NCBI RefSeq assembly: GCF_026230105.1
Contig: NC_079482.1
Coordinates: 9,982,001-10,046,000, forward strand
Length of the DNA stretch: 64,000 nt
Source: Diorhabda sublineata
Taxonomy: Eukaryota; Arthropoda; Insecta; Coleoptera; Chrysomelidae
Reading direction: 5' to 3'
Below, one piece after another: positions 36,490 to 48,672 of the stretch. Positions within the stretch are counted from its first letter, which is position 1. Each line of letters opens with the position of its first letter. The position numbers were made by a program, and so were the translations under genes. The notes below the pieces were generated by a model. It was given only the letters and a program-made list of their open reading frames with translations, made no database searches and was not told where the DNA came from.

Positions 36490-37369
36490 TTTTCTTTAAG
36501 TCTTATCAAAATATTTTGATATTTTTAAGTTGTATTAATATATAATACAACTTTCGTTGAAACTGACAAAAGATTGTGTATAATAGTTTGTCTGAAACGC
36601 ATTTTCCTATATTTACAAGAAATGATGTAGGTGGTAGATTGAGCTAAGTCCCACAGGTGACATTTTGGGTAACATTTTTGTGAAGAGAGTTTTATTAATA
36701 AGTGCTTTTGTTTATAGTTTGGAAATATCTGAAGAAATAGGAGTGAAAAGTCCGGACTGACGGCCAGTAAGGTGATGCTATGTGTATGGTGGCTCTCAAA
36801 GGGCGATTATATTCAAAGAAAAATCGAAGAAGAGTTGGTCAATAGAACGGACGATGAGGATTACAACAGGTATGCCAGACCCACACAATTTTCATGTTTG
36901 CCAAGAATTAACTCGACAACAAAGTCAAAAATGATATCTCACTAACTTTTTGTCACTAAATCACAGATTTATGGAAAATAGCAAAGGATAATTGACAGTA
37001 ATAGCACATAATGTAGTAGAATAACATCAATTTTTAGAAATGAAACATACTTTTTAGGTGACTAAAATTATTATTATTATTTATAACTAATCTTTAGGGA
37101 GTTGATCCCAGTTTCTATTTTTTAAATTTAAAGATTTCCATTTTTCTTAGTGTTTCCTATTCATTTAAATTTTCGTGTCCATTAAAATTTTCTTACATCA
37201 GCGGCGCAAGACAATCAGAATGTTTCACTCCATAACGAGTTTTTCAGTGCTGTCCTAGGCAAACAATCAGATTCATCAAGTGGTTGTGAAGTTGTGGACA
37301 TGTTTCTGAACGGAAATGCAGTGTTCGAAAACCGTGAATATTCCTTATAATAAAGACCATTAGAAAATA
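36490..37369. promoter_or_regulatory. Upstream region of SLC45-type gene
   Basis: The 5' region before the ATG at 37370. No TATA box stands out. An initiator-like TTTTTCAGTG occurs near 37242, and in-frame extension upstream of the ATG is not seen. The transcription start cannot be fixed from sequence alone. Confidence 0.3.
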
Positions 37370-37557
37370 ATGGCGGAGAAGTTATATGAATATCAAGGAT
37401 TCATCGGGAGATTTCACACAGTGAGAGAATACTTTAGGGAAAAGTATTTAACCTGGAAGGAAAGTAATCCCCAAGGAGCAATCGGTTTTATAAAAAAGAA
37501 ATATTCTTCTGAAAAGCATGATGAAAGAGACCAAGAAGATTATTCGCATATTTATAG
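37370..37557 (+). CDS. SLC45-type exon 1 (start, cytoplasmic N terminus)
   Basis: ATG in AAAATAATGG context encodes MAEKLYEYQGFIGRFHTVRE and a charged, hydrophilic N terminus of 62 residues. It ends TATAG before GTAAGT in phase 2; the split arginine is completed by the first A of exon 2. Confidence 0.85.
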
Positions 37558-40500
37558 GTAAGTATTTAAGAATATTCTCATTAGTGTTCGATGTTTCTCT
37601 GTTTTTATCATTTGTTGTAAGGAAGTAGTTTCTTGAAATTAAAATACGACCGAGTATGACTAAAAAATAATTTCCACTTTTAACTTGTCTTATTAAACAC
37701 TCATATATAATATATGATGTATATACCTTTCAATTTGATATTAAAATAAGCTCAGTCAACATACATCACCATACACTAACACATTTTTTGAGTATCTGTG
37801 ATTTTAACAGATTTTTCCTCAAAAAAAAATACTGTAATGAATGAAATATTTTTTTATGCTTGTGCGTTCGATGAGCTTTTCAGTTCAAAACGAATTTTAT
37901 TTCATTTCCTAATTTATTACTCAAACTGGGCCACTTCCATAATGATTATTTTCCATTTCATTTCTTTCTGTTGTTTCTCCTGTACTTTTTCTTTAGTTTC
38001 AGTTTTGATTATCAATATGTTTTCCTTTTGTTTTCGCGTTAACAAGACAAGTTCTTCATTTCTTCCTTCATCGATATATTCATTAGCTGTTTGTAGTTTT
38101 CTTTAATTATGGATTTATGGAATTATGGATTATTAATTATATCACAATAGATTTGGCATAAAACTTACAAAATATGTTTTAACAACATCAAATGACAAAA
38201 AAATTGTTCATCATTTCTTGACATTAGTTAGACAAATCCTTTTTTATGTCAGTTGCATTAAAAGGACTTTGAGGCTAGAAAATAAGCATTTATAATTTGG
38301 TTGGAAGATCCCTAAAATATTGTTGGCATTTTTCCAAACCAAAATATTTCGCGGAGAAACAAGTACTGCGCTATAATCAACTGTGAAAAAGAAAAAGCTG
38401 AAAGAATGGTAATAAGAACAAGATACAGAGCAGGGAGTTAGCGCGTGAATACCATATTTCAAATAGTATCGTAACGCGGGAATACTAGGGGATACTAAGA
38501 TGCTGTCGTGATTCAGGCGGATACATTTTGCGAATGAGTCATTCGTATGGACAATGAAAAATACTTCACACTTGCTAATTCGGAAATCATAGGAAACGAT
38601 GGTTTTTATACGGTCAATATAGGGGACTTCCCTAACAGTGTAAAATATGAAGAAAATGCAAAATTCGCCAATAAGTCTGGATATCCAGACTTTATGTGGG
38701 TCGAGTAAAAGGGGAAGCTGTAGATTCTGAAAGGTATATTAACCACTGCTCCACCAAATTACTTCAAAATCACATTGGAAACGATATAATGTTTTGGCCG
38801 AACTTAGCCATTATGCAAGGGCAACTCCAAATTGGTATCCTAATAACATACCATTTGTACAACCGAAAGTGAGGAAGAATTACGAATGTTCGCAGAAATT
38901 TACGCTTAGTTGAAAAGCAAGGACCCTTCCATTAAGTTTAATTATCTACTTTGTTAGTTATTAAGCCGTCAATCATGGCAAATAAGAAAAGTTGCATTGA
39001 AGACACTTACTACAAAAATATATAACTATTGGGTTATACGTTATATTGTGATAATCTTTAATTCGCCTTGAATTTTTGTCTCATCATTTGTGAGGTGACT
39101 ATTTTGATATCCTACTTATTATTCTCACTTTTTCATTAGATATTCAATCACACATCAATTAAAAAACTACAAAATTTTAATACCGACACGTTTTTATTTA
39201 TCAAACTCATATAAGGACAAAGAATCTGCAGTCATATACATAAAATGTTAAAAAACGTCTCTCACCAGTATTTCTCGTATTGAAATTTCCTGTAGATGTT
39301 CTTTGTCAAATCAAAAACTAGCAGATGGAATATTAGGTCAATATTTTTCAGAAAAAAAACAGGAAAAGAGCTGGTACGGATCTCAGCAGCAGTTATGGGT
39401 ATAGAGTTCTCTTACGCAGCCGAAACAGCATTCGTGTCACCAACTCTTCTTAAAATTGGCGTGAAGCATAAACATATGACCCTCGTATGGGCCCTATCAC
39501 CTCTGATTGGATTTTTCTTAACTCCAATTTTAGGTTCATTAAGTGATCGATGTCACTCTATGTTTGGAAGAAGAAGGCCTTTCATTTTCCTAATGTCCGT
39601 TGGTGTACTAATAGGTAAGTGGCCAATTTTATCCACTCATGTGTACTGAAGGCTGATTTTCAATAAAAATTTTGAGTGAGATTAGATAAAGTTAAAGGCA
39701 GAAAATAATTTTGTTGTGTTTCGATAGATGTTTACCAAATTGAACTTTCACTTCAACTAATCTTAATGTAAAAAAAGTCGGCGATATTTCAAGTATAAAT
39801 ATTTTTAATTGAGGAATAACTCCTTTCGCATGAGTAATAATTACTTCTATGATCCTCCAATCGATATTAAGCTACTAAGAATGTGGACAGAACATCTGGA
39901 TATCTAAAATGAGAGATAAAGGGAGAAATGCTTTATTGTCACATTGTTAAAATTTATCGATAAAAGCTTGTAAAAACTAAAAAACAAGCATTAAAATAAC
40001 TAAATAAAGATAAAACAAATAAAGTAAAATTTCAATATATTCAATATATATATTTCAATATATAGTATAGTTTAATATATAAGTCGTATATAAATCCATA
40101 TCAAAAATTAAGCCAGTATGCAGGCATGCCCGGAATTAAATATTATTATTAAAATAGAAGCCATTTACAAAGTAAAAGGCACTTTTCAGTAAATATGCTC
40201 TCATATTATTGCGGAATGTGAGAAAAGATGGTATCGATTTGATTTCAATTGCAAGTGATTGTGCATTTTTTTTGTATTATAAAATATTGAACCCATAACT
40301 AATTCTGAACATGGAGTAACTAGGTGAAGAGTCCAAATTTTTAATTATTTAAGGAAATCCCTGCAGTGAGCCCTGCTGTTTAGTCCGAGTAAATATCTAA
40401 CAGCTCTATTTGTAGCTTGAAGATTCTCTCAAGTTTAGTCGCACGACACGTACCACAGAAGGGAGGGGTATATCGGAGATGCGACCCAATAAAGGCATGG

Positions 40501-43500
40501 TAGACTCATCTCACTACAAAACAGGAGGAACTTAATTTTCCAGATAAGGTCACTAGCTATGGTCCTATGAAGTGCCGAGAGATCAGGGTTGCTCCAAGAG
40601 AAACTAGTGTCGACTGCAAATAGAGATATTTTACCGCTGATATCTAGATAGACGATGTTGTTTATAAACAGAAGAAACAAAATAGGGCCTAGTACTGAGC
40701 CTTGGGGCACTCCACATTCTATTGGCTTGTAAAAAGACATCGTTGTTTCAACACTGTCGTGATGGAGGATGATTCATCTTCTGCGCACAAATGCTGGAAT
40801 ACCATTAAGAATTGACCTTTCTGCCTTGCTCCAATGAAACGGTGGCGACATATCCAGTGATTCCGAAAAAACAGGCGACCATTTGCTTTGATTGAATTTT
40901 TTCAGCATTTCTTTGTACCAATCGACACGACCATTTTTTGGCAGCCATTAAAAATTCCAAATTTTATTGTGGTAATGTCAGATTTGACATATTCACATCA
41001 GTCTTGACATATCTCAAAACTCAAGTAGCAACCCTCGTACCGATAGTAACGAAAATGCGTTTAGGTGGTCTCTTATTTTAATTCGAATCATGAACATTGA
41101 GTTAAGTGACGATAAAGAGATTGGAAGTTCTTAAGATTTGAAAAATATCATAGGTATCGAAGTACTACAAAGATAAAACTACAATACTACTACAATAAAA
41201 CATGTGAGATCAATAATACCAGCAGAAAAAGAAAATTAGTATATTCTGTTCTCATAACACATTATAATTCAATTCAAGAAAAATTTTCTGTTTATCTAAA
41301 AACACAAGATAACTTTTTTATAACTCTAGACTGGAGACTCTTTATAAATATTTTTTAAATCGGAAATATTTATTCCTATGGAATTGGGCAAATTAATTGA
41401 TTTATTGCTTTGTCCAAAAAATTAATAAACAATTTTCAGTGATAACTGAAACTAAATAAAAATTTCTAAAATTTCAATCAACTTAAGCACTAGTTGGGAA
41501 CTTGTGAGAAAAATTTCCATAATAAACCTTGCATTCTTCAATAGTTTATTGCGAATCTAAAATCCAGACAATAACGATTCTTCTGTAGATTATTTTTTTC
41601 ACTCTCAACGGAAAACCTTTGGTCATCCTTAATTTTTGTACACTACATTATTGAACATTATGTAATATATTTTTTCTTATGGTGAAGCCTATGTCCTCAT
41701 TTGATATTCTCAATTTCGTATTCAATAGCTTTTTTCATAGTTTCTCTAAACGAAATTATCAGTGTTGCAGCTCAATCCGAACGGAAGTCAATAAATTTCA
41801 TCAAATCCTTTTCGATGTTCCATTATAGATTAGATTTAACACATAAAATATGTGGAAACAAATAAGTAACGAATAATTTTAACAAAAGATCGAGAGAAAC
41901 TTATTTTACATTACATTGTGATCTCTCAAAAATTACACTTCGGCGATTAAATTGTTAGCGTTTGCCATGTTTCGAAGAAACCGAAAAAAGCTACGTAGAT
42001 ATTATCCTAAAAGTGTCTCGTCCCTTCTTTATGGAATGATTTGTAAGTAGTTTTATGAATACAGAAGATGCTGAACGTCCAGAACGAAATTTTTCTGTAA
42101 GTTTTGGTTGATTAAATCCATGCATTTGTATATCTAGAGATAATGGAATAAGAGTACGTGAGGTTACTAATTCAGTAAATATTGCACCCTAACAGAAATA
42201 TTTTGTTGTTAGGTTAGAGATCAAAAAGTTATCTTCAAATGGGTACCGCCATAGTTTAAGGCTGATAAAAAGGTCACTCACATTGAACATTAAAACAAAT
42301 GTTCGAATATTTTCAAATGGTAACGATATGTTACAGTAGATGAAACAAAACTACTTCCCAAACAATGGACCTCATCCGAGGAACGTGGTCCCAGGAAAAC
42401 AAAAACCGTTTCTCAGAGTCTGGCTCCATCCGATTACTTTCTATTCCCAAACGGTTGGGTAGAAAGCAATTTCGGACAATTAGAAAGGTGATGGCAAAGA
42501 CAAAGCCGTATTTTGCGAAAAACGTTAGTTCTTAGATGGTTTGAAAAATCAAAAAATTTGAAAATTGTTGGACTAAGTGTATATTAGAAGATAATTATGC
42601 TGAAAATAGAATATTCTTATACCATCTAGTGCAAATTATCGATAATTTGCACTAGTGCAGTATTATCGCTGAAATTTGATCGTTGCTAGGTAAACATAAA
42701 ATATTACAGCTTTTTGGTTGGCTTAAATTTTTCGAAGGAAATAGTCATATATATTCAAGCAGATCACATTTACAGGTAACTACGATAGCCTCTGTTAGAA
42801 TTTACTACTGTCAATGTACTGGTTCATGAAATTACGGCACAATGAAACTAATTCTTAGAGTTTTGTGAATAATTATATTGTTCGGTACCTTCTTTTGTAG
42901 GACTAATTTTAGTACCTAACGGTGAACATTTAGGATATACAATGGGAGACATTAAGCCTCCAAATATGAGTTATCATCGAATCTCATCTCACAGAACTAG
43001 TGCATTGAAGGAAGCTACCATATCCCCAATTCTTCTCAACAATTCACTTATATATAATGATGATAATAATGAGAGCAATAACATGGTTATAGATAGAAAG
43101 AATGATTTCTTAATACAGTATAATAATTCACATCCGTGGGGCGTGTTTTTTACAATACTGGGAACGGTGCTTTTAGACTTTGATGCTGATGCTTGCCAAA
43201 GTCCAGCCAGAGCTTACCTTTTGGATGTGACAGTACCAGGTAAGTGTACATAAGGAATTTAAAGCAAAAGGAATTGTATTAACAATAATTAAAAGAGAAA
43301 TTTTGAAAGTCTTTTTAAATGGAAAAAAGTTGTTGGGCGTTTGGTTTTTGAGAAACTGATATATTTACTCAACAGATTATAAAAATAGTAGAAATATCAC
43401 TGATTAAATCGACCTTAAAAATACAGTTTTATTGTGGTAAATGCTTTATTCAACAGAAAAATTCACGTGTAAACATTATATGATCAAGAAAAATTAAGGA

Positions 43501-46500
43501 CCATGTTTGTTTTAGATGATCACGCACGTGGCTTGAGTACCTTCACTGTTATGGCAGGATTGGGCGGATTCTTTGGTTATGCGTTAGGAGGAATCAACTG
43601 GGATGTAACGTTTATAGGTAAGATATTACCCAGATTCCATTTCTAAAAGTTCAATAGTTTAAGCTCTAAACGATAACAAAACTCTTCATAAAAATTTGTA
43701 TGATATTTCTATCAGTATCAACATATTTCAATATCATTTCTCTAATTTTTAATTGGTACCAAAAAAAGGTCAAAAAAACCCAACGTTACTTTTAAAATAG
43801 ATAATCTTGAGGTCTAAGTGGGAATTTCTGGAACCGTTGGCGATATTCATACTGATATTCTTCAGAGACTGAGGGTAAATTCAGTTTACGAAGACGATAA
43901 CTTGATTATCGAAACGCGCGTCAGACAGTGTAATTGTGAGTGTTGGTGGAGTGGTGGTGTGAACATTGTATTCAGTAATCATGAGGTCGTTAAAAAGTTT
44001 CGCTGCCATGGCAAACACATTACAAAATATTTTGACAGTTCTTGACAAACCGCAAAAAATCTGATACTAATAGCGATATTTCATTACCTTCCACTCTTTC
44101 TGAACTCAAAAGCGTTGTAAATTCGGCGCTTTCCAATTTAATACCGGAAAATATTAACGGTAGTACGAAAAATGTTACGGCCAGTTCAAATATTTTATCA
44201 AAAATCAAATGTTGTAAAAAGTTCAACTTTATGGAACAATTACTCCATGCTGAACATACGAGACAATATCGACATCAAGCAGTTTTCAAAATTAATACCA
44301 TCTCTAAAAAGAAACGCAGTAAGTTATTGAGCAAAAAAGTCTATAGTCTTTACGCGTGAGCAAATTGATACATTCCAGAAAGAAACTAAAGATGAAAAAT
44401 ACTAATTGTTGAAGGTAAGTGTTAAGAGATGTCATTTACAATTATTTTTATTTATTGTTCTGATTTTTGTAGGTAGTTCTGATAATGGGAATATCTGGTG
44501 CCTTGCGACGAGATGAGTTAGTAAAAATGGTCATTGATGATATTCTGAAAGAGAATATTGATTTCATATGAATTTATCGTAAATATGCAGCTCTTCGACC
44601 AAAACATATTGGTAATAATTGTCGTATATTCTTGAAATAAGAAAACGGAAAGTGCACCGTACAAGTTGTTGAAGTGCATAGAATTGGGAAAATGCCTAGT
44701 ATGATTGCCAAGTATCTCAGATTACCAAATCCTGAAACACAGGGGTTACTGTTTTCGGAGAAGTTCTGCATCGCTGCTTGCCAATACTTCGGCTGATATA
44801 TCAATTCTTAAATGTCACGGTGGATGGAAGTCCACGACAGTAGCGAGAGTATATATAGAATACTCTATTGAAAGTAAGAAGCAAATTTCCAACTCAATTT
44901 CTGGCGATATAATATCTGGTTTGAATATAGGCAATAACCGTTATTCAGAAACACTAGATGTAGTTGCTTCAACTTCTAGAGTAAATATATAAGTAATAAT
45001 ACAAACTATAGAATTAATGTTAATATTCATCCTAAATAATATAAGTACTTATGTATTTGTTTGTATTCAATGAAAAATAATCCTTGTCTTCGTAGTATTT
45101 TAGAAATGTCAAATTTGGAAGTGACGTTTGGTTTCGCGACCGTTGCTATGAGTAACGGCCTCGAAATTAAATTTCGAGGACTGTGCTGAGAACGCGAAAT
45201 ACTGACTTCGCGTACAATTGTACAAAAATAAAATTTTGAAACGAGTTGTCTTTCCAGGGGAACTTCTTGGTGGTCACGTAAGAGCTGTATTTACTTTGAT
45301 AACATTTATTTTTGTTATATGTGTTGGATATACTATAACAAGTTTTAAGGAAATTCCCTTGACTTTATTAGAGCTTAGTGGAGCTAATTTTCAAAATTAT
45401 TCTTGTTATGAGAATGAAGAAAATATTGTAGATACTGAAGATGAAGGCCAATCTTATGGAACTATAGGAAATAATACAAATGATAAACTAGACGTAAGTG
45501 GTTATTTTAATTATTATTAATTATTAGGCAATATGGCTTTAAATTCAAAGAGAATTTATCATTATGATGAAAATGGTTTTCATTACAGTTTAAACTTCAT
45601 TTCTTTGAAATAAGATGGGCATACCGTATATACCTATGATATTTTCTAGTAATTTCTTCTTTTTTCTGAAAATATTGACAAAAATGGTATAATTATTAAA
45701 TAATTCTTTCGGCTACATTATAAAAACAGTTATTACAAAAATATTAATTATCTATATGTGGCACAATCTATGTGTCTGACTGAGAACTTGTCAACTATTT
45801 GGAAAAAAGAACACATATTAATCACAGCAACATAAAGTTGGCGTACGAGCATCTTGTAGACGTATATCACAACTCTAGTTGTCGACATAGGAGTCAAAGT
45901 ACACTTATTATTATGGTTTCTTTGTAACAAAACGACCATTTTGATTTGAAGTGAAGCTCTGGCGTTGGTAATACCTTTGTACCCCATACAGTAACTTTCT
46001 TAAAACTTTTAAAGATATGATATAATATACGAAAAAAGAAAATACCTTTTACTAGTAGGACAGGCGGAGTAGACTACCATATATCATGGGTAAGATTGGT
46101 GAACTGACTGCTGTATATTTAATGATTTGCACTTCTTACTTAAAAAAAAGTAACATTAACCGTGATGGAAAACTATAATGCCAGTTACCACTGAGCTCTG
46201 TGCTGTTTCCATTGCTACACATTGAATATTTAATATTTTTGATATACCAGTTAACCACAATATTAAGTTTGACAACTTTTACGTTTGTTGTATGAAATCA
46301 GTAAGATAATGTAATATTTTATTTTTCTATATTTCTATTTTCAATTTATATAATTCATATTCACAATCATAATAAATTGAATAGAAATGGAAAGTTCACA
46401 GATAGATATAGAGACAACACAATTTAATCACTCTATTTAAAATGAAAATAATTCACCCTCGTATTCACAAACGGTTTTATTTCTTCATGAATCATAACAT

Positions 46501-48615
46501 TCTCACTATATTACAATTACATGATCAATGAAATTGGAACCATGCCTCATGCGCTTTGTTCTCCATATTCCAAAACCTTATTTTTAAAAAACAGTTTTCG
46601 ATTCAGTAATCATTGAAATATAAATTTGAGAAATATCTTCTCTGTGATTCTATGACTATATTTGTTTATTTGCTATACTACAATTTACGCTTTAAATATA
46701 CTGAACTGAAAATGAATACAATGTCTTGATTGCATCTCATCAATTTTCTGTTCTGATATCTATCGGAACATAAATTTTTGATGCCCACATTAAAATAAAA
46801 TAGTTGCTTTTGTTTGCAGGAAAGTAAGAACCAGTATTCTCGCATCGAAGATTCAAATGCTTCTTCAACTCAAGAAGGTCCTAGAAAAAGTATAGTTCCA
46901 GATCCAAATGCTTCGTTATTACTTTACTTACAAAGCATTATCTACATGCCCAATTCAATAAGAATACTCTGTTTGACAAATTTGTTTTGTTGGATGGCTC
47001 ATGTATGTTATTCATTGTATTTTACAGATTTTGTTGGAGAAGCTGTTTTCAACGGAGATCCCACGGTAATTATTTAATTGAAATTGATAAAAAAACTAAA
47101 GAAATTATAGGTTTTATCTAAAAATTATAGAAATAATATACTGCAGTATCAATTCCATAAAAGAACCCATATTTTTATTAATGAAGTAAATGCTTTCATA
47201 TCTAAATATAAGATTTAGTAGACTAAGAAATTTGTGGCAGTATCAAAATATTGTCAAATAATTTTTCGTTGGTGCCAAACAAAAGACCTCAAAACTCAAC
47301 GTTACTTTTAAAATATTGGTAAATGTTAAAGTATTCTAAATACATAAAATTTTGAAACAAGTTGACTTTTCAGGGGAACTTCTTGGTGGTTACTTATATC
47401 CAAATATAAGATTCAGTAGAGTGCTGTGGTTGACACTGCTTGCAAATACCAACTAATTAAATAAGTTTGGATGAGATGTTTCATGTACTCAGACAAAATG
47501 TGATCTATGTACAACTAGGAAACATTATCAGCAGTAATAATGGAAGCTAACCTCTTTCAGATTACCAAGGCATTATTGAATTGAATACAAAATTTTACTT
47601 GTTTAATTGTTTGTTGCCGCGAATTTTGTAGTTGATAATGCCTATGTTTTATTTTTCTTGTTTTTGTCAAATCTACCTAAAAATTTTTTTGCAGCTCTAG
47701 TTACTTTGTTTTCGATTTGTTGTAAATATTTATTATATTTTGATAAAGACTTAGAGAAAGCTCGAAACGTCAATTTTATCTACCTTTAAAAAATTATTTA
47801 AAAAAACTAATTATAAAACAGAAGAGACCTTAAACCAAGATCAGGTTTAGGAAATGAGTAAACATATAGAGAACTAGTCAATTAAATTATTGGTAGTTTT
47901 ATTAGAACTTACAAAATGGAACTATAAAGTTTACTTGAATTATTTAGGTCTTTTTTATCATTTACCTATAGCTTTTCGTTCTTATGAACGTGAACCATTT
48001 TTAAAAATTCCCTTTTTTGTGTATTAGAATCCGTTTTAAGAATTTTTGAATCTTTATAATTCAATCTATGTTTTTTTGATATTTCATGGTTCGTTAGTGC
48101 AGTTCTATTTTTGTCCTATGTAAACAACGTCACTATTAGTACAAGGCAGTCTTTTGGTTTTTGGTGTTTTAGATTTCAATTTGGTGAAATATTTGGATAA
48201 TGTATTATGTCCTTTATGACTATTATTACTAATATCATATTTATTGAAATAAGTCGATAATTGTTGAGAAAGTCCTTGTACATATGGTGAGGAAAAATGT
48301 TTTGGTTTTGTTTTTTAATTGATTGTAGTGTTTATGTGTTTATCTTTTTCTTGAATTTGCTTCATTTTATTCAATTCGAGAAACGGAATTCAATACACTA
48401 CACGAAAAAGATAATTTAAGTAAAATTTATAACTCTATTTTGTAAATTCTAATAAACCCATAAATAATTTAATTGAGTACTGCTATATATTTGAGATGTA
48501 AAGACTAGGGAAAAATTATTTTTCTTATTACAACAAAATTTAACTTTCTTTCAAAAATTATTAATAAAAACTAATTTTAAAACAGAAGAGACCTAAAATC
48601 AAGAACATTTAGATG

Positions 48616-48672
<57 letters not shown>

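Noticed and set aside
39296..39351. ATG at 39296 as an alternative start of the SLC45-type protein
   Set aside because: The TTCCTGTAG just before it looks like an acceptor, but phase with exon 1 fits only the later CAG at 39351, and the extra residues (FFVKSKTSRWNIRS) do not resemble the family.
43818..44359. Open frames at the start of the Crypton-like region as host exons
   Set aside because: Adjacent SLC45 exons 4 and 5 join in phase without them, and the frames continue into recombinase sequence.
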